Positions 53,544 through 62,447 of a DNA stretch of 64,000 bases are shown here, piece by piece (position 1 is the first letter of the stretch; every line of letters begins with the position of its first letter). A model generated the notes under the pieces. The model made no database searches, was not told the DNA's origin, and saw nothing but the letters and a program-made list of their open reading frames with translations. The position numbers were made by a program, and so were the translations under genes. The DNA comes from an uncultured Bacteroides sp. (GTDB lineage: Bacteria > Bacteroidota > Bacteroidia > Bacteroidales > Bacteroidaceae). Location of the stretch: contig CAUEFX010000010.1 in assembly GCA_958477465.1 (NCBI GenBank), forward strand, positions 14,898 through 78,897, given 5' to 3'.

Positions 53544-54863
53544 CTCCTTGACCGGAATGCCGTTTTTCATGAAATCTTCTTCTTTTGCTTTCTCTTTCAG
53601 TTTCTTCAGAGTTTTTGCGGCCAATCGGTAATAATATTCCGTATCTATCTCCGTTTCTCCATTTTCATTTATCTTTAGGTCATTCCCTTGGGTGTCTTTG
53701 GGGCGTGTCTTTAAGAATGCTTCCAGATAATGCGTTGCGTTCTTGTTGTCTTTCATGAAAAGATAATTGGTGGCAATGTCGTAAAGAAGTTTGTGGTTGG
53801 TCTTGTCATATTTGTACTGGTCTTTTGCAGCTTGTATGGCTTTGGCCGGTTCTTGTCCTAACCTGCAACATTCTCGCAAGCCTTTGTAGAGACGTATCAT
53901 CGCACTGTCCTGTGGCAGACTCAGATTGATGGCGGTTTCCATATATTCGATTCCTTGTTTTTTCCAGGATGTTTTTGCGCAGGAACGTCCCAGATAATAA
54001 AGCAGGTTTATATTCTGGGGATCATGCTTACGGGCTATTTCGAGCATGTCGCGTGCCTCATAAAATCTTTCGGTGGCATAGTAACTTACTCCTAAATAAT
54101 AGTATGTATGAAATGAACTGTCTTGTTGACTTACCAGATACTCATATCGCTTGATCGCCGTAGGATAATCTCCCGAAAGACAATATGCCTGTGCATTCTG
54201 GCGGTTTACTACCACGTTGGTGGTGTCGTTTTCTCGATATTTTTCTGTTGCTTCGATGGCATAGTCGTAGAATTGCATTGCATTGTAGATTTGCCCTAAC
54301 TTGGCGGCTGCCAAATAGTCATCGGGGTATTTGTCTTGAATAACGTGGTAACATCCCAAGGCTGCATCCATAAAATCGGCCTTTCCTTCCAGGCTTTGTG
54401 CTTGCAGATGTAGCACTACTACCGAACTGTCGGTTTCTGCCAATACACTGCTTTCTCCGAATGCTTCTTCATATTGTTGAAGATAACACAACAGGCTGAT
54501 GTATTGGATGCGCACATATTTATTGTCTGGCTGAATGTCTATTGCTTTTTGATAATACTTCAGTGCATCCTGATATTTGGCCGATTGCTTGCAGCATTCG
54601 GCTGCTTCGATGAAGGCCCGTTGATTCAGGCTATCGACGGATATGATCTGCCGGAAGGTATGGAGCGCTTCTGAATTGCGGCCTAATGACTTGAGCGCTT
54701 TTCCTTTTTGAAACAGTAGCTCGGCAGTTGGTTGTTCTTTGTCTATCAGCATGATTGCTTGTTCATAATCGTAGTTGCTCATTGCTTCTTGAATCGACTT
54801 CGTGTGTTGGGCAAGTAATGTATTGCTGATACCGAAAAGTAGTAGGAGGATGAACTGTTTCAT
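53541..54863 (-). CDS. Tetratricopeptide-repeat protein
   Basis: 440 residues from ATG at 54863 (MKQFILLLLFGISNTLLAQ, signal peptide); the longer frame to 54938 has no family features. About nine TPR units follow, for example AELLFQKGKALKSLGRNSEALHTFRQII, AKYQDALKYYQKAIDIQPDN, HTYYYLGVSYYATERFYEARDMLEIARKHDPQ and INLLYYLGRSCAKTSWKKQGIEYMETAI. It is a periplasmic or surface scaffold of unknown partner. The stop is TGA, an ordinary chromosomal use of that codon. The 54864-55244 stretch upstream holds no other gene. Confidence 0.82.
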   Translation of the reverse strand: MKQFILLLLFGISNTLLAQHTKSIQEAMSNYDYEQAIMLIDKEQPTAELLFQKGKALKSLGRNSEALHTFRQIISVDSLNQRAFIEAAECCKQSAKYQDALKYYQKAIDIQPDNKYVRIQYISLLCYLQQYEEAFGESSVLAETDSSVVVLHLQAQSLEGKADFMDAALGCYHVIQDKYPDDYLAAAKLGQIYNAMQFYDYAIEATEKYRENDTTNVVVNRQNAQAYCLSGDYPTAIKRYEYLVSQQDSSFHTYYYLGVSYYATERFYEARDMLEIARKHDPQNINLLYYLGRSCAKTSWKKQGIEYMETAINLSLPQDSAMIRLYKGLRECCRLGQEPAKAIQAAKDQYKYDKTNHKLLYDIATNYLFMKDNKNATHYLEAFLKTRPKDTQGNDLKINENGETEIDTEYYYRLAAKTLKKLKEKAKEEDFMKNGIPVKE

Positions 54864-55155
54864 GATGTCTGGATTTACTGTATTCTTATTATGTTGTATT
54901 CTTATATATTGTATCCATATTATATTGTATGGACTCACTTAATCTCGATCTCGGCTGCAAGTTTAGTGAAAAAGATTATTGCTACGAAATATTCGTAGAT
55001 TCTTTTAGATAGATTAACCTGAATTCGAAAGACCTGCCATTTCGTTTGGCTCTCACCTCTTTCCGGAGAAGTAGAGGGCGAAGAATGGGGGGAAGAATTT
55101 TGAGTGAACGCACCGTAGTTGAAAATTCTGGGGCACTTTTCATTCTTGGGTATGC

Positions 55156-55188
55156 AAAAAGCGCCCCCTGCATGCAGGAAGCGCTTTT
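55156..55188. terminator. Terminator downstream of the decarboxylase operon
   Basis: AAAAAGCGC...GCGCTTTT with a CCTGCATGCAGG core palindrome (55156-55187). It lies just beyond the end of mmdB and works on the minus strand. The rest of 54864-55244 shows nothing else definite. Confidence 0.75.
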
Positions 55189-55244
55189 CTTGATTATCAT
55201 ACTTAGCGTCTGTTTTTTTAATAGGAACAGACCCTTACTCTTTT

Positions 55245-56405
55245 TTACATGAGGAATCCCAACAGGATACCGGCAGCAACTGCCGAGCCGATTACACCTG
55301 CTACATTCGGACCCATGGCATGCATCAACAGGTAGTTGGTCGGATCGTATTCCAAACCTACAATCTGTGAAATACGTGCAGAATCAGGAACTGCAGATAC
55401 ACCTGCGTTACCAATCAGCGGATTGATCTTGTTGCCTTTTTTGAGGAAAAGATTGAAGAACTTCACGAACAATACACCGGCTGCCGTAGCAATGACAAAT
55501 GAGAGGGCACCCAGAATAAAGATCTGTACCGAACTCCAGGTTAAGAATTCGGAAGCTTGTGTGGAAGCACCTACCGTCAGTCCCAGTAAGATAGTGATTG
55601 TATCGATCAGCGGGCCACTGGCTGTGTTGGCCAAACGACGGGTTACACCGCTTTCCTTCAATAAATTACCGAAGAACAGCATACCCAATAATGGCAGACC
55701 CGAAGGTACGAGGAAGGTTGTGAGCAACAGACCTACAATCGGGAAGATAACCTTTTCTGTATGAGATACGGTTCTTGGCGGTTTCATACGGATCACACGT
55801 TCTTTTTTTGTTGTCAGCAGACGCATGATAGGTGGCTGTATCACCGGAACCAATGCCATGTATGAATAAGCCGACACGGCAATAGCACCCATCAGGTTCG
55901 GGGCCAGTTTAGATGAAAGGAAGATCGCTGTAGGGCCATCCGCACCACCGATAATGCCGATAGCACCGGCTTGATTCGGTTCGAAGCCCATAAGGAGCGC
56001 GATGATGTAAGCACCGAAGATACCGAATTGTGCGGCAGCTCCGATCAACATCAGTTTCGGATTGGAAATCAATGCCGAGAAGTCCGTCATGGCTCCGATA
56101 CCTAAGAAAATAAGTGGCGGATACCAACCGGAAGTTACCCCCTGATAGAGTATATTCAGCACGGAACCTTCTTCATAGATGCCTACTTTCAGTCCGGCTT
56201 CCATGTTGAAGGGAATATTACCGATGAGGATACCGAAACCGATAGGGATAAGAAGCATCGGTTCAAACTCTTTGGCTATCGCAAGGTAGATGAAAAAGAG
56301 CCCGACCAGCAGCATGACAAAATGCTCCGGAGTGGCATTGGCAAAGCCTGTATACCCCCAGAAGTCAACAAGGTTATTCCCCAAGAATGATAAGAAATCT
56401 CCCAT
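55245..56405 (-). CDS. mmdB: Sodium-translocating decarboxylase, beta subunit
   Basis: 386 residues, about ten membrane segments. Family hallmarks are PPLIFLGIGAMTDFSALISNPKL, GIIGGADGPTAIFLSSKLAP (the conserved GGADGPT loop carrying the Asp needed for Na+ transport) and SAVPDSARISQIVGLEYDPTNYLLMHAMGPNVAGVIGSAVAAG. It decarboxylates carboxybiotin in the membrane and exports Na+. It is the last gene of the mce-mmdA-oadG-mmdC-mmdB operon, two bp after mmdC. The complex turns (S)-methylmalonyl-CoA into propionyl-CoA, the final step of succinate-derived propionate formation. Confidence 0.92.
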   Translation of the reverse strand: MGDFLSFLGNNLVDFWGYTGFANATPEHFVMLLVGLFFIYLAIAKEFEPMLLIPIGFGILIGNIPFNMEAGLKVGIYEEGSVLNILYQGVTSGWYPPLIFLGIGAMTDFSALISNPKLMLIGAAAQFGIFGAYIIALLMGFEPNQAGAIGIIGGADGPTAIFLSSKLAPNLMGAIAVSAYSYMALVPVIQPPIMRLLTTKKERVIRMKPPRTVSHTEKVIFPIVGLLLTTFLVPSGLPLLGMLFFGNLLKESGVTRRLANTASGPLIDTITILLGLTVGASTQASEFLTWSSVQIFILGALSFVIATAAGVLFVKFFNLFLKKGNKINPLIGNAGVSAVPDSARISQIVGLEYDPTNYLLMHAMGPNVAGVIGSAVAAGILLGFLM

Positions 56406-56407
56406 AA

Positions 56408-56845
56408 TTATTCAATGATTACGAGATCTGTACCTTCCAGTACGGAGTCTCCTTGTTTAACTTTGATTTCTGCAACCTTTCCATCCTTGTGTGCGTTGAT
56501 ATTGTTTTCCATTTTCATGGCTTCAAGGATGATTACGGTCTGGCCTTTCTTCACGATATCTCCTTCTTTTATCTTAATGTCGAGGATAACACCCGGCAGC
56601 GGAGATTTGACGCCGTCTTTTTTCCCGGAGTTTGCTGGACGTTGTACCACCGGTGCGCCACTGTTTGTCTTTGGAGCAGCGGCCGGGCGGGTTACGGGTT
56701 TCGGAGCAGCAGTAGGTTTCACCGGTTTGTCCAGTTCCACTTTGTAAGGAGTTCCGTTTACCTCAACGTTCACGATGTTTTCTTCCGGATCGTTTACTGT
56801 AACATTGTAGAGGTTTCCGTTGATTTTATATTTATATTGTTTCAT
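56408..56845 (-). CDS. mmdC: Biotin carboxyl carrier protein of the decarboxylase
   Basis: 145 residues. The N-terminal half (YKINGNLYNVTVNDPEENIVNVEVNGTPYKVEL) is joined by an Ala/Pro-rich linker to the C-terminal biotinyl domain with the biotinylated lysine in ILEAMKMENNINA and GDIVKKGQ before it. It shuttles CO2 from the carboxyltransferase to the membrane beta subunit. It lies between the gamma-like subunit (25 bp) and beta subunit (2 bp) genes. Confidence 0.93.
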   Translation of the reverse strand: MKQYKYKINGNLYNVTVNDPEENIVNVEVNGTPYKVELDKPVKPTAAPKPVTRPAAAPKTNSGAPVVQRPANSGKKDGVKSPLPGVILDIKIKEGDIVKKGQTVIILEAMKMENNINAHKDGKVAEIKVKQGDSVLEGTDLVIIE

Positions 56846-56870
56846 TGCTTCAATTTATTAGGGTTAATAA

Positions 56871-57785
56871 TTATCTTTTCGGAGTCTGACGCAAAGTGTA
56901 AATCTTAGAACTCCAAGGTGAGTAGGTACGCTTTACTTTGTTGATGGTCAGAATCATGTCTTCGATGTCGTGCGCATCATTCATGAATTCGTGCAGAGCC
57001 ATGGCAATGGCAGCGGCTTCTTCTCCGGAGTGACTGCCCAGATTTTTCTCTTTGGCTTCTGCCTTATCAGTGACTCCCGTTGCTTTCATTGCATTTTTCT
57101 TACCTAACTTGATTGCAATGTTACCTACTATTTTGAATGAAACATACAATAATATCAAACCGATAAACACAACCGACATTGCAATGATAGCCATACCAAA
57201 GCCGTCTTCATCGTGTTTCTTGAAGTTCTCTATCTTTTCATTCTTATCCAGAGTCATATTATTGGTGCTCGGAGTTACATAGCTGTATTCTTCTCCCCCT
57301 TTTATAACCCAATTTTCACTTCCGTCCTCTTGGCGGGCATACGACTGATCTGCAAGCATTCCGGCGGGAACAGTTACTTCGTCAATCAATGTTTTTCCGT
57401 TTGAGTCATACAAGGCAATGTAGTTTTCCTTGTTGGGGTCGAGCGTAAAGTTCACATGGAACGTTCCGCGATTAGGCATCCCGTCTGCCCAAAACAGAGT
57501 GTGTTGACGAGGCTTGATCTGTGTCAGTACATCTCCTTTGGGAATAGGATATTTGGTCGGATTTTCTTTATCGTTCGTTAGATAGCAGCCTTCGATATTG
57601 ACTGTGGCAAAAGAGGTGTTGAATATCTCTATCCATGCATTATGCAAGCCGTAATCATCCTGATAATTCTGTTCGTTGGTTACCAGAACTTCGTTGATTT
57701 TAAGGCTTGTGGCTCTTTGTGCGTTCAGCCCTAAGCAAACAACTGCTACAAACGCGATAAATATCCCAATTCTTTTTTTATTCAT
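56871..57785 (-). CDS. OadG-like (gamma/delta) subunit fused to a lamin-tail domain
   Basis: 304 residues. Signal MNKKRIGIFIAFVAVVCLGLNAQ, then a lamin-tail-like beta-sandwich (LKINEVLVTNEQNYQDDYGLHNAWIEIFNTSFATVNIEGCYLTND), about residues 27-165. A single membrane span (FGMAIIAMSVVFIGLILLYVSFKIVG) follows, then a cytoplasmic OadG-type tail with HSGEEAAAIAMALHEF. The extra periplasmic lamin-tail domain is an addition to the short standard gamma subunit. It should anchor the soluble subunits to the beta subunit. It follows mmdA by 19 bp. Confidence 0.85.
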   Translation of the reverse strand: MNKKRIGIFIAFVAVVCLGLNAQRATSLKINEVLVTNEQNYQDDYGLHNAWIEIFNTSFATVNIEGCYLTNDKENPTKYPIPKGDVLTQIKPRQHTLFWADGMPNRGTFHVNFTLDPNKENYIALYDSNGKTLIDEVTVPAGMLADQSYARQEDGSENWVIKGGEEYSYVTPSTNNMTLDKNEKIENFKKHDEDGFGMAIIAMSVVFIGLILLYVSFKIVGNIAIKLGKKNAMKATGVTDKAEAKEKNLGSHSGEEAAAIAMALHEFMNDAHDIEDMILTINKVKRTYSPWSSKIYTLRQTPKR

Positions 57786-57804
57786 AACAATCAGGTTTTA
57801 TTTG

Positions 57805-59358
57805 TTACAATGGAATATTACCGTGCTTCTTGGCAGGGTTTGTTAGTTTCTTGGTCTGCAACTGTTGCAATGCGCGGATGATGCGGAAACGGGTGTTTCT
57901 CGGTTCGATAACGTCATCAATGTATCCATACTTGGCGGCATTATACGGGTTGGCAAACAGTTTGGTGTATTCCGCTTCTTTATCTGCCAGGAATTGAGCC
58001 GGGTTTTCGTGCTCTTTGGCTTCTTTAGCATACAACACTTCCACTGCGCCTGCACCACCCATTACAGCGATTTCGGCTGTTGGCCATGCATAGTTCATAT
58101 CGCCACGGAGCTGCTTACAGCTCATTACGATGTGTGAACCGCCATACGATTTACGTAATGTCACAGTTACTTTAGGCACAGTGGCTTCACCGTAAGCGTA
58201 AAGCAGTTTCGCACCGTGCAGGATAACACCGTTGTATTCCTGTCCTGTTCCCGGAAGGAAGCCTGGAACGTCGACCAGAGTTACCAAAGGAATGTTGAAC
58301 GCATCGCAGAAGCGGACAAAGCGGGCGCCTTTGCGGGAGGCATTGCTGTCGAGTACACCTGCCAGATATTTGGGCTGGTTGGCAACTACACCTACGGATT
58401 GTCCGTTCATGCGGGCAAATCCGATGATGATGTTCTTGGCATAGTCTTTCTGTACTTCGAGGAATTCGCCATTGTCGATGATGGCACCGATTACTTCATA
58501 CATATCGTATGGCTTGTTCGGGCTGTCCGGGATAATCTCATTCAGCAGATCGTCCATACGGTCGATAGGGTCTGTGCACTCCACGAGCGGAGCTTCTTCA
58601 AGGTTGTTTTGTGGGATGTAGCTGAGCAGACGACGGATAATCGCCAGGCCTTCTTCTCCGGTTTCGGCGGTAAAGTGAGTTACGCCCGATTTGCTTGCAT
58701 GAACGCTCGCACCACCGAGGTCTTCCTGTGAAACGTCTTCACCTGTCACGGTTTTTACTACTTTCGGGCCGGTAAGAAACATGTAGGAGGTTCCTTCGGT
58801 CATTAGTGTAAAGTCGGTCAGCGCAGGAGAGTAAACGGCGCCACCGGCGCAAGGACCGAAGATTCCGGAGATTTGTGGAATCACTCCTGATGCCATAATG
58901 TTGCGTTGGAAGATTTCGGCATAACCTGCAAGTGCATTGATACCTTCTTGGATACGTGCACCGCCGGAGTCGTTGATACCGATAACAGGAGCACCCATTT
59001 TCATGGCCATGTCCATTACCTTACATATTTTCTGTGCCATGGTTTCTGATAGTGAACCACCGAAAACAGTGAAGTCCTGTGCGAAAACATATACTAATCT
59101 TCCTTCGATCGTTCCGTAACCGGTCACAACGCCATCACCTAAAAAGTGCTTTTTTTCTTGTCCGAAATTAGTACATCTGTGTTGTACGAACATATCCAAT
59201 TCTTCGAAACTGCCTTCATCCAACAGTTGTGCAATACGCTCTCTGGCCGTGTATTTGCCTTTGGCGTGTTGCTTTTCAATAGCCTTTTCGCCACCACCTA
59301 AACGAGCCTGAGCGCGAAGTTCAATAAGCTCTTTTACTTTTTCAAGCTGGTTACTCAT
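57805..59358 (-). CDS. mmdA: Methylmalonyl-CoA decarboxylase/propionyl-CoA carboxylase alpha (carboxyltransferase)
   Basis: 517 residues, the normal length of MmdA/PccB. Two crotonase-fold halves: GTIEGRLVYVFAQDFTVFGGSLSETMAQKI and PVIGINDSGGARIQEGINALAGYAEIF in the first (acyl-CoA site, SGGARIQEG), then VDVPGFLPGTGQEYNGVILHGAKLLYAYGEATVPKVTVTLRKSYGG and WPTAEIAVMGGAGAVEVLY in the second (biotin side). It transfers the carboxyl group of methylmalonyl-CoA to biotin. With no biotin carboxylase gene nearby but with Na+ pump subunits, decarboxylation is more likely than carboxylation. Confidence 0.92.
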   Translation of the reverse strand: MSNQLEKVKELIELRAQARLGGGEKAIEKQHAKGKYTARERIAQLLDEGSFEELDMFVQHRCTNFGQEKKHFLGDGVVTGYGTIEGRLVYVFAQDFTVFGGSLSETMAQKICKVMDMAMKMGAPVIGINDSGGARIQEGINALAGYAEIFQRNIMASGVIPQISGIFGPCAGGAVYSPALTDFTLMTEGTSYMFLTGPKVVKTVTGEDVSQEDLGGASVHASKSGVTHFTAETGEEGLAIIRRLLSYIPQNNLEEAPLVECTDPIDRMDDLLNEIIPDSPNKPYDMYEVIGAIIDNGEFLEVQKDYAKNIIIGFARMNGQSVGVVANQPKYLAGVLDSNASRKGARFVRFCDAFNIPLVTLVDVPGFLPGTGQEYNGVILHGAKLLYAYGEATVPKVTVTLRKSYGGSHIVMSCKQLRGDMNYAWPTAEIAVMGGAGAVEVLYAKEAKEHENPAQFLADKEAEYTKLFANPYNAAKYGYIDDVIEPRNTRFRIIRALQQLQTKKLTNPAKKHGNIPL

Positions 59359-59395
59359 GAGTCTTTCTTATTTTAGAGGATTTATAGAATTTACA

Positions 59396-59480
59396 ATTGG
59401 ACAAATTACGATTTACGATTGAATTTGCTGTCAGTAACATAGTAAAAGAAACTTCAATCGTAAACCGTAAATTGTCCAAT
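59396..59480. repeat. 28-bp inverted repeat between mce and mmdA
   Basis: ATTGGACAAATTACGATTTACGATTGAA is split here by position only: arms 59396-59423 and 59453-59480 are complementary with two mismatches. The 29-bp loop has no gene. It may be an intercistronic processing or attenuation hairpin, or a small repeat element. Confidence 0.7.
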
Positions 59481-59491
59481 CGTCAATGATT

Positions 59492-59896
59492 TTAGTGTTC
59501 ACAAAGTTCAGTCAATACGCCCAGTGTTGATTTCGGGTGAAGGAAAGCGATGTTGAGTCCTTCGGCACCTTTACGGGGAGCTTTGTCGATGAGGCGGATT
59601 TCCTTGCTCTCGGCTTCTGCCAAAGCATTCACTACGCCGTCTTCAACAGCAAATGCCACATGATGAACACCGGCACCCTTGTTCTCGATGAATTTGGCGA
59701 TGGTACTTTCGGGGCAGGTGGGTTCTAACAGTTCGATTTTTGTTTCGCCTACTTTAAGGAAAGCTGTTCTCACTTTCTGGTCTTCCACTGTTTCAATGTT
59801 GTAACATTTCAGACCTAATACATTCTCGTAGTACGGTAGGGCTTCTTCGATGCTTTTTACAGCAATACCCAAGTGCTCAATGTGTGAAATCTTCAT
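59492..59896 (-). CDS. mce: Methylmalonyl-CoA epimerase
   Basis: 134 residues from ATG at 59896 (MKISHIEHLGIAVKSIEEALPYYENVLGLKC), the standard start and length; the frame continues upstream to 60001 without family features. Vicinal-oxygen-chelate fold with metal ligands in HIEHLGIAV, the ETKIELLEP strand and GVHHVAFAVEDG. It interconverts (R)- and (S)-methylmalonyl-CoA, linking the B12-dependent mutase to the decarboxylase encoded next. First gene of the operon. Stop TAA. Confidence 0.95.
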   Translation of the reverse strand: MKISHIEHLGIAVKSIEEALPYYENVLGLKCYNIETVEDQKVRTAFLKVGETKIELLEPTCPESTIAKFIENKGAGVHHVAFAVEDGVVNALAEAESKEIRLIDKAPRKGAEGLNIAFLHPKSTLGVLTELCEH

Positions 59897-59997
59897 AACT
59901 GTGTTCTTTATGTTGGCTTTAAATTTTAGGATTCCTTTTAAACCAGTACAAAGGAAATCAATTCTTTGTAAATAAAGAAATTTTTCAGCATTTAATT

Positions 59998-62403
59998 TCA
60001 AAAGTCAATCAGCAGCCTGACGTTGATCTGGCGGGATGTGAGGTAATTGGGTACGGCAAACTGGTTGTTGTGCACGTCCGTTACCCAGTAATAAGAGTTA
60101 ACGTTGCTGATATTTAGTAAATTAAACACGTCCAAACCTAACCATATACTGCGGATGTTGCGTCCGAAACCTGTTTTATGTTTATCTGTATTGTCTATCA
60201 GAACACGGGACATACCAATGTCTACACGGCGATAGGAGGGGGTACGGAACACGGCTTCTTCACGTCCGCTGTGAGGGGGGCCGAAGGGAAGTCCTCCGGC
60301 AAGGGTTCCTTTGAGATTCATCTTCCATTTCGTACTTCCCGGAAAGTAATCCGTGAAGTAGAGCGAAAGATTGTATCGTTGGTCGGTAGGGCGGGGGAGC
60401 CATTTCCCGTTTATCTTTTCTTCCGTTTTCATTACTGAAAATGTGAGCCAGGAATCGGTTCCGGGTACAAATTCTCCAAACAGCTTCATGTCGAGTCCTG
60501 TGGCATAACCGCTTGCCATGTTGCGTCCGTAATAGCTCACGCGGACGTTGTCGACATTGTAAGGTATGAGGTTGCTTAATGCTTTATAGTACACCTCTGC
60601 CGTGAACTTGAACGGACGACCTACGGCCCGGAAACTGTAATCGCTTCCGGCTACGAAATGTATGGAACGTTGTGACTTGATATCCTTGTTGAGCGTAACG
60701 GTTGCCATTCCGTTTACCATGGTCGTGTCGCGGAACTCTTTATAGAAAGGAGCCTGGTAATATACACCTGCTGCCACCCGGATTGTAAACTTCTCGTTAA
60801 ATTTCGGGATAAGCGCGAGTGAGGCTCTCGGGCTTACGATAAATTCTTTGTTCCAGCTCCAGTAACTGCCACGGACACCGGCTGTAAGTGTGAACAGCCC
60901 TGCTCCAGTCTGAAACTTATAGCTGTCTTGTGCATAAAGAGAGAACCGACTGCTGTTGATGTCGTTTTTGGAAGAGAGGCTGTAGATTAATTCCGGTCCG
61001 TCCGGAACCTGCGGCAGTGAATATCCGGCAGAGTCGCGCATTTCCCACTCACGCAGTTTGTCTTTGATGCGTTCGGTCTTTAACTCCAATCCCCATTGGA
61101 CGGCGTGGCGTTTGATGCGGTGCCGGCCGGTAAAGGAGTAGCTTTGCACATTGGCATTAAGATAGTTACGGGCATGTTCCATATAGGTGCCTACCCCTAT
61201 GGTTTCGCCTGTCTCCGTATCGGAATCTTCTTCGGAAGAGTCAAGCTCATTGAGCCAGTATTGTCCGCTGATGTCATAAGTCTCCCGTTCTCTGGTTTGA
61301 AAGGCAGAAGCCTGGAAGGTCAGACTGTTATTCTCGTCAAAGTTGTACGTAGCATTGGCTGCACCAAAGAAGGTGCGGAAGAGGTCCCGTTCCTGTCCGT
61401 CGAAGTACACTTTGAATTCGCGTGCTGTTTCTAATGTCCCGAATCGTGTCGTACGGTCTTCGGGCTGAAAGATATACTTGTTTTCAGATATATTTCCGAT
61501 GAATCCCACTTCCCATCTTTTGTTAGGTCTCCAGTTTATAAATGTTTGATAATCTATGAACTGCGGATCATATTCTCCTTTAGTATCCAATGTGCCAAGC
61601 AGGTAGCGGTTACTTTTATACCGGATACTGTTGGTCCATGAAAACTTCTTGTTGCCAAAACCGGCATAAGCCGAAACACCCAGCAGACTGAATGCGCCTG
61701 TCGCTTCAAAATGCTCGGGCTTTTTGTAGGTGATGTCCAGTACGGATGACATCTTGTCCCCGTATCGCGCTTCGTATCCGCCCGATGAGAAACCTATGCT
61801 CTCCACCATATCCGGATTGATAAAGCTTAGTCCCTCTTGTTGTCCGGAGCGTACCAGTAACGGGCGGTAAACTTCTATTCCGTTCACGTAAACCATATTC
61901 TCGTCGAAGCTTCCCCCACGCACATTGTATTGGGAACTCAGTTCGTTGTTTGAACTTACTCCGGCTTGCGTTGCTATGATCGACTCGATGTTTCCTCCGG
62001 ATGCATCCGGCATCAGTTTGTTGGCCTTCATGTCTATCTGTTGCACCGTATTGGTCTGCCGGCGGTTTTCGGTGATGGTTACCTCTCCCAGCTCGTATCC
62101 CAAAGCCGGCAGGGTCATATTGATGCTGATATTACCCTGTGGATTTGTCAATACGCGTTTCCGGGTGTTGTATCCTATCATTGAATATATTACCGTTACT
62201 GTATCCCTCGATGTGAATTTGAGTGAATATCTTCCTTTCAGATTACTGACAGTACCGATAGCGGTTCCCTCTATACGTACGGTAGCCAGTTCTATGGGTT
62301 CTCCGTTTTCGTCAGTAATGACACCTCCTATCTTGACCTGTTGAGCCAGGATGGGTAGTGCGAATAATAAGAATAAAAATAGATTTGAGAGACGCTTGTT
62401 CAT
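59998..62403 (-). CDS. TonB-dependent receptor with carboxypeptidase-like N-terminal domain
   Basis: 801 residues. Signal MNKRLSNLFLFLLFALPILAQQ, then the carboxypeptidase regulatory-like domain (VKIGGVITDENGEPIELATVRIEG), the plug (QQIDMKANKLMPDASGGNIESIIATQAGVSSNNELSSQYNVRGGSFDENMVYVNGIEVYRPLLVRSG) and a barrel ending LLIDF. It has no SusD partner, so the substrate is not a SusCD-type glycan by context; it is unknown. The gene ends on TGA, another normal chromosomal use. About 100 bp separate it from mce. Confidence 0.88.
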   Translation of the reverse strand: MNKRLSNLFLFLLFALPILAQQVKIGGVITDENGEPIELATVRIEGTAIGTVSNLKGRYSLKFTSRDTVTVIYSMIGYNTRKRVLTNPQGNISINMTLPALGYELGEVTITENRRQTNTVQQIDMKANKLMPDASGGNIESIIATQAGVSSNNELSSQYNVRGGSFDENMVYVNGIEVYRPLLVRSGQQEGLSFINPDMVESIGFSSGGYEARYGDKMSSVLDITYKKPEHFEATGAFSLLGVSAYAGFGNKKFSWTNSIRYKSNRYLLGTLDTKGEYDPQFIDYQTFINWRPNKRWEVGFIGNISENKYIFQPEDRTTRFGTLETAREFKVYFDGQERDLFRTFFGAANATYNFDENNSLTFQASAFQTRERETYDISGQYWLNELDSSEEDSDTETGETIGVGTYMEHARNYLNANVQSYSFTGRHRIKRHAVQWGLELKTERIKDKLREWEMRDSAGYSLPQVPDGPELIYSLSSKNDINSSRFSLYAQDSYKFQTGAGLFTLTAGVRGSYWSWNKEFIVSPRASLALIPKFNEKFTIRVAAGVYYQAPFYKEFRDTTMVNGMATVTLNKDIKSQRSIHFVAGSDYSFRAVGRPFKFTAEVYYKALSNLIPYNVDNVRVSYYGRNMASGYATGLDMKLFGEFVPGTDSWLTFSVMKTEEKINGKWLPRPTDQRYNLSLYFTDYFPGSTKWKMNLKGTLAGGLPFGPPHSGREEAVFRTPSYRRVDIGMSRVLIDNTDKHKTGFGRNIRSIWLGLDVFNLLNISNVNSYYWVTDVHNNQFAVPNYLTSRQINVRLLIDF

Positions 62404-62447
62404 AATCCGCTATCATTGCCTAATGAGATAATAACGGAAAAATCGTT

